In this document: positions 11,707 through 22,972 of the stretch, in pieces
Layout: every line of letters starts with the position of its first letter
Numbering within the stretch: the stretch's first letter is position 1
From: Scedosporium boydii
Lineage: Eukaryota; Ascomycota; Sordariomycetes; Microascales; Microascaceae
DNA length: 47,922 nucleotides
Assembly (NCBI GenBank): GCA_002221725.1
Contig: NJFT01000282.1
Coordinates: 1-47,922 of the forward strand
Direction of reading: 5' to 3'
Translations under genes and position numbers: made by a program
The notes under the pieces: generated by a model
Databases searched by the model: none
Told to the model about the DNA's origin: nothing
Seen by the model: only the letters and a program-made list of their open reading frames with translations

Positions 11707-11764
11707 GTCGTTGCTCTTCGCCGATACCGCCACTGTCGGATCTTAGTTTACCTTCGGCTGCTTG

Positions 11765-12637
11765 TTAGAACATCGGGAATAACTTTCTTCTGCTTTTTTC
11801 CATGTCCAATTGTGCTGGGTAGGCGTCCAGGATTTTCTCTATTTCCGGCCGCCACCATTCATCGTAAAGGTTAACGTGCCATGCTGAGGTGTATTCCCAA
11901 TACTCAGGATACCATCCAGACATCTCCCAGTCAACGATTCCCACTACTTGCCCGTCCCGCACCAATATGTTGAAAGAGCTCAAATCGCCGTGGGTGAAGC
12001 ATGTCGAATATTCTTTGTCTTGATCCGTTATCAGTTGATCCAGCTCAGGATCCTCCACGGGCTTGGTTATGCCGTTTCGGAGAAACTTGTGGAAGTCTTT
12101 GGCGGTTTCAAAAGGCCCAAATCCCACTGGCTCAATGCGGTCGTCGTACAACTTTGAGTAATTGACATCACCGACTTGCCCTGGCCGTGGCGGAGGTAGT
12201 GACCGAAGCTCCTTTAGAAAGCCACGCAGCTGAGCTCGAAGATGGTCCTGCCCCTTGGCTCCGGCTGAACGCCAACACCTGTTTAACTGGGCACCTTTAA
12301 TCCTCTCCATCACAATATAAGTAACCTTTCCTTTTTGGAAGGCACAGTAAACCTTCGGCACCGGGAGAGAAGTGTGAGATGCGATATAAACCATCGTCTC
12401 CGCCTCGGAGATATGCTTTGATGGCCCTGCCCCATATTTCACGCATATTCCGGGTGTAAGCATTAGAACGCCTCCCCAGTGTGGCCTAAATCGGCGTAGT
12501 AGGGCGATAGCGACAAGAGTCAAGTTTCGTCGTAGCCGTGTGTCCTTTATGCCAGGTTCCGTGTCTGGCGGCTTCTGGGTATCGGTTGACCGAAGGCATC
12601 GCTTCATGAGAGATAGACCCATTGAGGCGATCAACAC
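11765..12637 (-). CDS. Aminoglycoside-phosphotransferase-fold (APH) kinase-like protein
   Basis: The 290-residue frame holds the APH/choline-kinase fold: YIVMERIKGAQL as the hinge between lobes (about 108-119), HGDLSSFNIL as the catalytic loop (216-225) with the catalytic aspartate, and IVDWEMSGWYPEYWEY with the metal-binding aspartate (about 234-249). Filamentous fungi carry dozens of such genes; substrates are mostly unknown and antibiotic resistance should not be assumed. Met 1 is used as the start, but the first 45 residues are poorly conserved in character, and Met 11 or an upstream exon remain possible. The N-lobe has CVKYG where a nucleotide-binding lysine is expected (Lys 68). It converges with the DUF6914-like gene at 58 bp. 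Confidence 0.85.
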   Translation of the reverse strand: MLIASMGLSLMKRCLRSTDTQKPPDTEPGIKDTRLRRNLTLVAIALLRRFRPHWGGVLMLTPGICVKYGAGPSKHISEAETMVYIASHTSLPVPKVYCAFQKGKVTYIVMERIKGAQLNRCWRSAGAKGQDHLRAQLRGFLKELRSLPPPRPGQVGDVNYSKLYDDRIEPVGFGPFETAKDFHKFLRNGITKPVEDPELDQLITDQDKEYSTCFTHGDLSSFNILVRDGQVVGIVDWEMSGWYPEYWEYTSAWHVNLYDEWWRPEIEKILDAYPAQLDMEKSRRKLFPMF

Positions 12638-15600
12638 TGTCGGGCTGTGTGGGATATAGTTCTTAGTCGGGTGGTATGTCAGAGGGCTCTTATTGAATCC
12701 GGGGAGAGAGAATATTAGACTGATAATGGGTAATCCGCAGACTTGGTTGATTGATGGGGTCGAGACCTGTGATAGGGTTTAAGGGGGTGGGTGGGTTCGA
12801 TGCTCATGGCAAGTTCCAGCTGGGAGCAAGTGCTGGACGCAACACGATATATATTTGTCGACACACGGTTCCCGACCACCTCAAGCGTCATCCGTCACAC
12901 AAACTTCTCAGGTTTGAAATTCTTAAAAACCCCATTCATTCAGGTTTACTTTTGTTCAATTTCTTTAACTTTGAATTGAAATATGACACTTCTGGTTCTC
13001 CTACCCATGTCCTCGGTGCCAAATACCTAGTCGCCTAAGGAAATATTTCAATCTCGTACTGTACGGAGGGGACGGAGAAGACAATTGACGGAAGGAACCG
13101 TGGGTATCTCCACTTCCCCGAGATAATAGAAACAATCATTGGACCTTTGGGCGGAGGCCATTGAGCAACTCGCCGCCAGCTTAGAGGCGGTTAGCACAGT
13201 GTAAGCCGCCAAATGAAACTGAATACCATCCTCCTTGCCCTGATGGGTCTCGCCTAGAAGATATGCCGCGATAATGATAACCGAACTTTCGAAGAATGGG
13301 TAGAATGTGCACTTAGCAAACTTAAGGGATGTACATAGATAGCCTGATCATTTTGAAGATAGGTCATCGCCGATATGCTTGCCCAACACCAGAGCAGCTT
13401 CTACACTGGTTTGGAGTATCGAAAAGAGAGAGCTCGGGATTGGCAAAGCATTGGACTAGATCTGCTTCAGAAGTGACGATCACCGTTAAGTTGGAGGCTT
13501 TAGGTTTTCCTCCTTTCGAATCTCCTCTCTTCATCTGGCCTATTCGACCCACAGTTCGGGCTGGGTCTTTGCTCAATGCATGATAAGATCGCAAGTTATT
13601 ATTCCGAGAGACCCGATCTTCCTCACGTGCAGGGAAAAGGAAGTCTTGCATGGAGTCGAGACCAAGGGTTTGTTCAGAGCCGAGAATAAATGGACATCCC
13701 CCACTCGAGTTTTTGGAGGGTGATGGGTTAAGTGGTGAGACACGGGATGAATGGATGTAGTTCGGCGGGTAATATCAAGCTAACTTGCGGATCGGGTGGC
13801 ATTGACGGAGTGTTCAAGCATGTATTCGATGATGGAAGTGGTGCTGTGATGTGTGTCTAAGACTTGTCACTCGTGATGTATGGTTTGATATGCGATACAA
13901 TGGAGAGGGAGAGTAAAAGAATTATCATTGAATCTATCTGTGCCACATGGATTATAGTGAACTGTAACTATTGGCACCGATGAATTTAAGCACATAGTTC
14001 GTACTGCCGCGCCCAGATCGAAGATGACGATGTTTGAATCAACGGAATCAATGCCGTCGTCTCTAAGCGAACAGAACAATGGACGGCTTTTCTTGTACCG
14101 GGATCTGGGCCGACATCTGACATGAGAACACAATATGCCATAACCATCAGTTCCTCCGTCTCTCTCTCTCTGTCCCTCTCTCGTATTTTATTTTATTTTA
14201 TTTTAAAATTTATATCATGGATGGAGCTTGGCCACGAGATTCTTAGAGAACTGGAGGCTGTATGACTCGAGATTCCCCAATTCGTGATTCTGCAGAAAAA
14301 AAAGCAAAATCTTGGCCAAGGTTTCACTGTTGAGGGTACGAAGGTACAGATCGGGAAAACGGCTGCATCACAAGTGTGGTCATGGCTGAGGAGGGAAGGT
14401 ACGTACAATAAACGGCCCTTTGCTGCACTTCGGCGAGGTCTGGGCAAAGAGAGGAAAACCCATAAAAATAAAAGCGAGACTCGAAACGAAACCTTTAGGG
14501 ATAGAGCCGAGAGGGAAGAACGGGCAAATGCGACAAGAGCTCCTGCAGACATCGTGACATCAGGGCTAGCAAGCCCGCTCGCGTGTTATAACTCGTCGAG
14601 CTCTTTACTTCGTAGGGCGTTGTGGGTTTCTTCCGGAGGTGGCTCGGGGAGTGTTTGGCGTTTGGTGGTGGACTGGTGGGAATTGTCAAACAGAAACATC
14701 AATGCTCAGACACGGCGACTTTCTCTCCCCTCGTGCAGAGTGGTATTGATCGATGAATTGGTCAAGGTTGCTGTACCTTTGTACACTACTTCGTACTCAT
14801 GCTCCAGGGGATTGGATGCTCTTCCCCATACAAAATGCTAAAGTTGTCTGTTTCCTGTAACAGAGGCACGCGAGGGTCCATCGCAATTGGCCTAAATTCC
14901 GGCTTTATCGTCTGAGGGTGAGTTGGACCGGACCTTGTCACTTGTACCAGCTGACTGGGTTGGCAACGGAGCCTCCATCAATCGAAGTTCGTTGCAGCGC
15001 TCCAACCCCACTTCTGCCCTTCTGTAACAGCGCGACACTGCAATGCTGCAACGCTAGGCTCGTCCCCTAGTTACATTTTCTGCACTGTAGGGGTACATCC
15101 TCCTTCGTACTTCGCGCTCCTTCTTCCCAAGTCCATCACACCAAAATCTCTCCCACACCCACTCACAGACTCGACCACGCTAGCAAAGGAAGGGGCGCTG
15201 GGGATTCGCTTTCTCCATCCACCCACGAGTCAGGAACCGCACTAGGAACTCTAGCCTGGCCTAGCCCAACATCGTAGCTTCAATTGTTCTGGCCTTGTCC
15301 GCCCCCTGGAACCCCTTTGGTAACAAATTGGAAGCAGACCAAGAACCCCCCCAGAAAAGATATTCCCACGAGGTCGGGAATCCCTGAAACGTTCTCGCCT
15401 TGCCCAAATCAGCGCCGGCTCCGAAAGGGAGCCTTGACTCTTTTTTCCGTCGACCTCCTTCGTACCTCGTATTTTCTTCGACCACACCTTTCACCTCTAT
15501 CATCCTTCCAACCGATCAGCGCCTTTTCCCCCTTTCTACTTTTCATCTCCTATTTCGCCGCCATCGCTTCGAATTTCCCATCGTCGTCCCCCGCCTCGTC

Positions 15601-15644
15601 CCTAGCGCCTCAAAAACCCATCGCCGATCGATCGACGCGAGGCA
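12638..15644. other. 3-kb intergenic region upstream of the Sog2 homologue
   Basis: No conserved gene is visible. The + strand frame at 14284-14841 (185 codons) is Arg/Lys-rich without motif and overlaps minus-strand frames; I leave it uncalled. A CT tract and a TTTTA array lie near 14158-14205. The last 500 bases before 15645 are strongly pyrimidine-rich, which fits a long 5' leader of the Sog2 gene. That leader contains upstream ATGs, for example at 15284. Confidence 0.5.
14186..14205 (+). repeat. (TTTTA)x4 microsatellite
   Basis: Four perfect TTTTA units follow a CT-dinucleotide tract that begins near 14158. Together they form a simple-sequence block of about 50 bases in intergenic DNA. 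Confidence 0.9.
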
Positions 15645-18600
15645 ATGGACAGACCTTCGGGTCCTCTGGGCGCCGCTACCCAGTCCACGGGTAGAGGCCT
15701 GCTCGAGAACCCAACCCAGCCGGTCACGATACGCCGACCCGTCGGTGCTCCACCGAATTCGATATCATCATCCTCTTTAAATGGCTCAGTGCCTCCCGTG
15801 CCTCCTCTACCCAAGATTCGAAAGGTTCCATCGAACTCGGCCTTGTCTGGGCCCGTCGTTACTACTGCGCCAACCCCGGCCGCCAAAGTCATTGCGCTTG
15901 CGAGGGAGGCAATGCAAAATGCCCTTCAGGAGAACGAGGCTCAAGCTCAGCGGGCGGAGGGTGGTGCCGCGAACACGGAACTGAAGCCCGGAGTGACGAT
16001 TAATTTAAGTCACAAGGGCATTCGAGAGCTGCCGGAAGAGGTGGTTGATGTGATCAAGAACGAACTAGAACGGTACGAGAGATTAATCGTTGAGATGGAA
16101 TATTCGACATTTCGATTTTTTTTTTTTTTCTTTCCCAGTTTCATCCATCTGCTTGGATTATCTGGACAGTTTGGCTAATGCTTTGTTTCTTCTGCAGACT
16201 TGCGTTGTCTCACAACCAACTCACGTCGTTCCCTGCGAGATTTTCAGAGTGCAACTCCCTACGATACCTTAACGTCAGAAACAACCAAATCAAAGACTTC
16301 CCATTGCCTGTACGTTTGAGCGACAACTAATATTAACCTTCCATTGTCATACTTTTCTTTTTTTCTTGTTCTCGTGGACAGTGAACAGCGGGCACTGACA
16401 ATTTCTGACTATCTTCCTCAAACAGCTGTGCGACTTGAAATCACTCGAGATCCTCGACCTTGGCCGGAATAAACTTCGAATTCTACCACCCGAGCTTATA
16501 AAGTTGACATCGCTCAAAGTCCTCTCAGTCCAGAGAAATCGTATCCAGGAGCTACCCCTGTTCCTAGCGGACATGGCGTCGTTACATATCCTGAAGCTTG
16601 ACGGAAACGACATCACCTTCCCGCCGCCTGAAGTATTCCAGGTACCCATCGCGAGCCCGCCGAACGAGGGCGTCCTCCGTGAGAGTGAAATGGCCGAGCT
16701 CGCCGTCACTGCCCAGATCAAGAAATATCTTCGACAACGGACATTGAACGGTCGAGCCGAATCCGATGTGGGCGGAGACGAATCGAGCGAGGGTACCGAA
16801 ACGCCTCGACTGCCCATCAAGCGTGTTGCTAGCGGTAGATTCCCCGTCAAGGTCAACGGTTCCGAAATGCCTGACCTGCGATCCCCCGCGACAGTGCGAC
16901 CTCCTCCCATCCCTACTAGATCACACTACCGAGGGTTGTCCCAGCAGAGTACCACGATGCGCCGGACGAACGTCATGCCTTTGACTATTGGGAGCGTGAA
17001 TGAGCGCGTACGCAGTAATTCCGAAACTGGTGTACAGCAGCCTCGCCAGGAGCGCCCGGAAAGCCGGTCCCGTCGTATGGGGGGTGTCTTGTCGAAGAAG
17101 GGATCGGATCTTGGGACGTTGGACGAGATGCAGGTGAATAACCGCTTCAGTCACTATCGGGGCCTAAGCCATGGCTCTGCTATGCAAGGGCCCGGGCCCG
17201 GGGTGAACATGGCCGATAAGAGCCCCGCGAGCCCGGCAGAACCGTACATGCAGCGGCCGATCTACGTTCGACGGCTGTCCATCTTGCCAGAGAGGAGGCG
17301 AGAGTCTAAGATATACGACCCTATGATCGAAACAGCCAAGGGGATACTCTATTCCGTGTTTCAAATCCACCCGATGATTCAGATGCTTATGAGCCTGACG
17401 AACGACGGTTCGGCTAAGCGCTCGAGCCTTGAGCTCGTTTTTTACAACACGAACTCACACGTCGAAGAGCTCGAGCAAGCTATTCAGAAACACGACCCGC
17501 TGAACGGGGAAGATGAGTCTTCGGCTCACCACGACAACGAGAACGTCCACCGTGCCTGTCAGACGTTGGTGAGCGCCTATACACACGTGTGCACTCTTCT
17601 AGCTGGCAACATTGATACATTTGTTGACAACGGTGATCCCCGATACATCCGAACTCTACTCCTGCTGCTCTATAATAGTATCATGGAGCTGAGGGTCACC
17701 ATGTCGGCCCTTACGGGAGGGAACGGAGGATTCTACGGACAGCTGCCCAACGCGCAATCTGGCATGGGAGGCGATACGATTCGGCCCCACTCACGTGAAC
17801 CTTCTACGAATCCAATGATGGCCGAGCGCCATGGACCACCCGGCCCGCGACCGCGCAATGGTGGCTTTGTGCCGAATCCCAGCAACCTTCGAGTCGCCAC
17901 CGATGTAGCCATGCCGTATACTAACGGAGCAGCACGACCAACAGCACCGCTGGAATCTGCCACCCCACGCTCGGGCGAGTCGTTCGCCTCAGGGAGCAGC
18001 GCATCTGCGGGTCGGAATATGGAGGACTTCACGGATGAGGATAGGCTGTTTGAAAAGATTTTCCTCTCTCTGCAGCGATCTTCTGAGCTCGTGATGAGGT
18101 CGCTACCGGGACTCATCGCGCAACTTACGGGTGGACTCCGAAACGCCATTATGCAGAGAGAGCGGAACGGCATCTCGGACGAGGTGATCCGGGCTTGGAA
18201 ACTGATGGTAGCTAAGGCCACGACCGCAGTTCACCAGACCGAAACCCTCAAGGCTCGCATGTCCCTCATCAAGCTGAAGGAGCCGGGCATTAGGACGCAG
18301 ACGGCCTTCTGGAACGTGTGCAGCAACTTTTTGAGGTCGTGGAGCGATTTCGGCGCGGCCATGAAGTACGCGGTCGGCCAGTACAACCTCCCCATCGGCT
18401 CGGACGCGCGCGCACGCCTGCGACCCATCCACCAGGCCATCAAGGAAACCACCGAAGCCATTCGCCGCTCTCCGTGGGCCTACATCCTGCGAGAATCCAC
18501 CGTGGGACCCTTGGCCATGAATCCGCTCTCGCCGCAGGCCGAGCCCGGCCAGCACAACAATATGCAGATGCAGATGCAGATGCCCATGACGCCGCAGAGC

Positions 18601-18894
18601 GCGGCCCTCGGTCCCGCCGTGCAAGCCACGGTGCCCTCCACCCCCCAGAGCGCGTCGTTCTCGTCGGCGTTCTCGGGAAACGTGTTCGAGAGGGCCGACG
18701 CGCTCATCTCGTACGGCGGGCTGTCGATCCCATCGCGGGCCGGCACGATCACCAGCAATAGTAGCTTTGGTGGCACGACCTTGGGATCTAACTCGATGCA
18801 TTTCCACGATGGGTCGATGACGTCCGCGACGATTGTTAGTCCGGGTTCGAGCGTTTCGTCGTCGCGGTTGAATGGGGGACGGGTGGCGTTTTAG
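15645..18894 (+). CDS. SOG2: RAM-network leucine-rich repeat protein, Sog2 homologue, three coding exons
   Basis: Exons are 15645-16072, 16198-16309 and 16426-18894; introns of 125 and 116 nt start GTACGA and GTACGT. The product is 1002 residues. Sog2 works with the NDR kinase Cbk1 in the RAM network that controls polarised growth and septation. Leucine-rich repeats run from about residue 114 to 250, with LALSHNQLTSFP, LRYLNVRNNQIKDFP, LEILDLGRNKLRILP, LKVLSVQRNRIQELP and LHILKLDGNDITFPP. A low-complexity linker with two HYRGLS motifs follows, then the long helical Sog2 domain beginning near IYDPMIETAKGIL. The exon joins fall exactly inside LRRs and keep their phase, which supports them. The C-terminal tail holds a (Met-Gln) stretch from three ATGCAG units at 18562-18579. 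A poly-T tract lies in intron 1. Confidence 0.9.
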
Positions 18895-19816
18895 TGGAAA
18901 CGTTGCCGGGCCGCGTCCGGAATGTGAGAGGAGGCGGATGGGGGACGATTTGGTGTGAAGAGGCGTTGGAGATGAATGTGTTTTTAGGCGTTAATTATGA
19001 AGGGGTTTTTATTGATGTGGAGGGATATCTCGCCCCGATGTTTGTTCTTGTTATTCTATGGTCGCATAGCATGGAGTTACGGCCATGAGCCGGGTCTGGA
19101 TTCCGCGGAGCTGGCATACGCACTCTCTGTCTTTTTTATTACTATTTCTTGCGAGACTCGGCGTGTATTTATATGGCCATGGAGTTATTGATGTCTCGTT
19201 CTTACCCTTTTAGTAACTAGAGAGGGAAGCGAAATGAGAATTGATCATTTTAGTAATGACTGCGATCTATCGAGAAGGCGAACAAATCGTGTTAAGGAAC
19301 TAGACAGGTCGTGAGGGTGATGGTTCATATGGGCGGGCTCTTAAGACTTGCTCTTCTGATGACATCTGCACCCACAACAGATATCAATAGCGTCCGTCTA
19401 CAGCGGAGGGACTCAACTATTCGATATGCGTAATGCAGAGAGCTAAGATGGATGCGGCGCCGAGAGCTCGTCTGTCGTGCATGACTCAATGTGACGCCAA
19501 CGCAGGTTACTGCAGGTTGGAAACCCCGCGTGCATTTGGAGGGAGCTCATGCTGACTGCGAAGCAACCTCATGGCTCTCTATCAAATCACGGAGCCGTAA
19601 AAAAGCGCGAGGTGTGGAACGGGTCACCTGTTCGAGATATTTCGGCGTCTACTTCGATTCTTTTCTCGCCAGACGTCGTATCTACGGTATTGGAAACTCG
19701 GCACTTTTCCCGCGATTTCTTCGTCCAGCGCATCAAGCAATAATCTCCAATTCTCAAAAAACCATAACCATTATTGATCCCAGAACGGCAAATCCCAAGA
19801 TCGTTAAAAACAAAAA
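18895..19816. other. Intergenic region between Sog2 and BLOC-1 genes
   Basis: This 0.9-kb stretch holds the 3' end of the Sog2 gene and the promoter of the next gene. Open frames are short and without motif. I see nothing else in it. Confidence 0.6.
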
Positions 19817-20677
19817 ATGTCCTCCTCAACGCCCTCAACAACAACCTCCCCCCGCCAAACCTCCACCCCCCCATCCCTCCCCTCCCCAACCTCACCCCTC
19901 CCGCCACCGCAAGCCCACATAGCCGAAGCGCGCGCCGCGCTCGTAGCCTCCATAAGCAACCTCTTCGACGCCGAAGTGACGCCGCGCGCGCAGGCCCTGC
20001 ACGCGGGCGACACGGCGCTGAACAAGCAGATGCGGGACGTGAGCCGGGCGACTGGGGCCTTGAGGCAGGAGAACGAGAAGCTGGAGAGGTTGGCGAGGGG
20101 GGCGGCGAGGGATATTAAGATGTTGGGGAATGTGCAGAATTGGGCGGAGGTTCTGGAGAGGGATTTTTTGGTTTTGGAGGAGACGGTTAGGTTGGTGAAG
20201 GAGGGGGGGAGTGGGGGGTGTGGGAGTGAGTGTTGTAGTTGTAGTGAGGGGCCGGATAGTGAGGACGAGGGGGATAGCGGGAGAGAGGAAGAGGAGGATG
20301 GGGGGAAGAAGACAGGTGGTGTTGATTTGGAGGAGATGGCGAGGAAGTTGGCGGCTTTGAATTTTGGCCCGCCTCCTGTGCCGGCTGCGCATCCTGTTCT
20401 AGGGAATGAGGTGAATAACGACTCGGAGGTCGACGTGGATCGCAGCCTCGATAAGGGTAAGGAGCCGCTGGTGGTTCATGCGCCGCCTGATAAGCCCGAG
20501 GCGCAGGTCGCTGTTCTTCAAGAGCCGGCGCAGACGACGGATGCTCAGAGCGGTACGTCGCGGGCGTCGCTGTCGGAGTCGGGGACGAGTGTTTTGGGGA
20601 CGGAGTCGCCTTACGGAACCGATGGGGCAGCGAGGGAGTCTGAGACTACCTCGTTGTCGACGACCACGACTATCTAG
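19817..20677 (+). CDS. BLOC-1 subunit 1 (BLS1/GCN5L1-like)
   Basis: The 286-residue product has a Pro/Ser/Thr-rich N-terminus (1-32), then the helical GCN5L1/BLOC1S1 domain (about 33-130): AEARAALVASISNLFDAEV, a long amphipathic stretch with heptads, and the family end motif LGNVQNWAEVLERDFLVLEET. In yeast BLOC-1 acts on endosomes and controls Rab5-type GTPase inactivation. Residues 130-286 are an acidic, Ser/Thr-rich tail not found in animal homologues but common in fungal ones; it contains a short Cys-rich patch CGSECCSC. The start is supported by a clean AAAATG context and by the position of the domain. The gene is intronless and tail to tail with TSC13. Confidence 0.78.
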   Translation: MSSSTPSTTTSPRQTSTPPSLPSPTSPLPPPQAHIAEARAALVASISNLFDAEVTPRAQALHAGDTALNKQMRDVSRATGALRQENEKLERLARGAARDIKMLGNVQNWAEVLERDFLVLEETVRLVKEGGSGGCGSECCSCSEGPDSEDEGDSGREEEEDGGKKTGGVDLEEMARKLAALNFGPPPVPAAHPVLGNEVNNDSEVDVDRSLDKGKEPLVVHAPPDKPEAQVAVLQEPAQTTDAQSGTSRASLSESGTSVLGTESPYGTDGAARESETTSLSTTTTI

Positions 20678-21077
20678 GTTTGAGCCCTTCTTTTTTGGAA
20701 TGTTGTTTATTGGCTATCGCGGTGGGTTTTGGGTTCGGATCTTGGGATGGATTGGGGTTTATCACGGACAAGATTGTATTGGATGGGTGGTAGTCTATTG
20801 CGATTATTTCGGATTTGGTCCTCTTCATATATCGTTGTTTTTATGCGGGATCAATCAACATTTCTCCCATCAGACCTCCTTGACGTAAAATTGTCGTATT
20901 CATACACTTAGTGCTAGAAAATATCCTCCCAATCACCAATATTTGAGCAGCACTCGCATTCTAACCTCTACGACCCGAACTCCCCAACGATACAAGTAGA
21001 GCCTCTCGGCCGTGAAACCCACCCTCCAACGAGAACCCATATCAGCTTCAACCCTTTCCATCCACCCGCCCTCAAAC
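20678..21077. other. Convergent 3' region of BLS1-like and TSC13 genes
   Basis: The 400-bp gap carries both 3' untranslated regions. No ORF with family resemblance or structural RNA is visible. Confidence 0.6.
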
Positions 21078-22174
21078 TTAGACAAGACCAGGAAGCATAA
21101 CGTATCGCTTCTTCTTATACTTGTCGCCAAACTCCTTCCTATACGCCCTCTCCTTGCCCTTAGCCCAAACAACCATCTGCGCAGCGCCGATAGTAATAAA
21201 GAGAGCAACGGCCCAACTCCTGCTAGCAATAATAACACCAACCCACGCAATCACCTCAAACAAGTAGTTGGGGCACGTAACGAGCGAAAACCCAAGACCC
21301 GTAGGAATCTTCCTCTCCGTCCCGCCTCTCGACCTCAAGCTCGAAAGGTGCAAATGAACGCTCGCATTCGCGAACTCGGCAAGCACGAAAATAATCGTGC
21401 CCACAAGATCGACAATGGGCTCGTTGGCGGTCGCGGCGAGGGAGGTGGGCGAGTACACGGCGTAGGCGCAGAGGAGACCCGAGAAGATCCAGTAGAAGGC
21501 GCAGTTCTTGAAGATGTTGCGGGCCGGCATGGTGCTGGCGGAGAACTTGTGCACGAAGAGGGTTTCGAACTCGCGCTTGACGAAGTGCGCGATGAACATG
21601 GTGAAGGTGAGCCATTGGGTGTCAGAGAGGGGTGTGGCAGGGGTGATGCCTTTGTAGAGGTAGGGGCGGGCGAGGACGACGGCTACATGGAAGAGGATGG
21701 GGCCGAGGTATTCGAGGAGGAAGACGGTCTTCCAGGCGATTTGGGGGCCTAGGATGGGAGAGGATCTAGTGTTAGATGGTGGGATAGAAGAGGAGAAAAG
21801 ATATACAAAAGCGTAGGGTAGGATTTCACATACCGAGATCCTTGACGAGAAGCTCCTTCGCCTTGACAACATCGGCATCGTCACCAATCTTGGCACGCCT
21901 GTCCTTGATCGTCTTGATCGTCGTGGGGTTGAAGATACCGATTCGGTTGAAGTCCGAGATGCCCGCCTGGCGCGCCACAATCTTCTTTACATCTTCGACA
22001 GTAGCGTCGGCCGGGACCTCGATGGTCGCGGGAAGCTTCCGGATCGGTTGCTTCGGAGCTGGAGATGGGAACAGGGCGTGTTAGCAGTTGATTAAATTAG
22101 TAGCATCACGCTATTGAGGAAGAGAGACTATGCGTACATCGGTTTGTGAGCTTCAGCGTTAGAGCGGCCGCCAT
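21078..22174 (-). CDS. TSC13: Very-long-chain enoyl-CoA reductase Tsc13, three coding exons
   Basis: Exons are 22138-22174, 21834-22058 and 21078-21748, giving 310 residues, the same length as the yeast enzyme as I recall it. Tsc13 reduces trans-2-enoyl-CoA with NADPH in the last step of very-long-chain fatty acid elongation in the ER, feeding sphingolipid synthesis. Residues 1-88 form a ubiquitin-like N-terminal region (TIEVPADATVEDVKKIVA). The rest is the multi-pass steroid 5-alpha-reductase-type domain: HFVKREFETLFVHKFS carries the conserved polar residues, and LVTCPNYLFEVIAW carries the conserved tyrosine. The end YKKKRYVMLPGLV is lysine-rich. Introns begin GTACGC and GTATGT and end CCAG and CTAG, and the first exon encodes only 12 full codons. 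Joins restore LTNRSPKQPIRKLP and VKDLGPQIAWK. Confidence 0.93.
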
Positions 22175-22972
22175 CTTGGTGGATGTTTTGGGAGCTGTCG
22201 TGGGTTGAAGGAAGGTTTGGGATTCAACGGTTGAGAGCAACAGCTTTCCCAAAATTGACAATTTGCAGCTGATGCTGACGCAGACAGGAACGGGTAATCG
22301 GAGCAATTCAACCAGGGCAGATGCACAGACCAGAAAGGAAAAAGTTGCCTCGGAGCATAAATTGTGTCGATGCTCCGTTCAGGTGTGTGGAGCTCTGCTT
22401 ATATCATCGCTGAGCTTCTTGGGACTTCATCGATATCCCGAAGGGGTAATTGCGCTTTCCTCAACTCTTTTCCGCTTCACAAGTCTTCAAGCGTTTTTAT
22501 TCTTCGATTCAGAAGAGAGCATCGCCAACATGAACTCCAATTTCAAATTATTCCTTCTCTAGTAGGTGCATCTGAGACATTCCGAAGCCGGAAACTACGG
22601 CTTGGTCGGGCGATGTTCAACTTGCCAACTTAACTTACACGCCCCTGGATGGATTCAATGAATCAGGATCGCTCAAAGCTCTTCTGATTTGTCTGGCTCG
22701 GGTATATGCTTCCAGTTCAGGTGTGACTGCAGCATGGAGCTAGTTCAATAGATGAAATCTGGATAGCTTTCTCTTCCCTCTTTGGCCTGGAAACTGATTG
22801 CTCCTGCAGGAATCAAGTGCTTTCCCGATCCTGCTTACTTTTATATTGATGCAAATTTCCTGTGAATCATAGTTTGCTTTCTATTGAAGTCCATTTTTGA
22901 ATTATTCAGCTGATCGTGTGTCATCTCGGCCCATCCTGACGACTATATAAACAGCTTCTCCCCCCGCCATAG
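22175..22972. other. TSC13 upstream region and left edge of the gene-poor island
   Basis: The first few hundred bases should hold the TSC13 promoter. Past about 22.6 kb the sequence changes to the mosaic of broken frames that continues to 42.5 kb. A TATATAAA tract occurs at 22944-22951 just before the relic frame that follows. Confidence 0.45.

Noticed and set aside
14284..14841. 185-codon + strand ORF upstream of the Sog2 homologue
   Set aside because: Arg/Lys-rich, no motif, starts in an A-tract and overlaps minus-strand open frames. No splice or promoter support.
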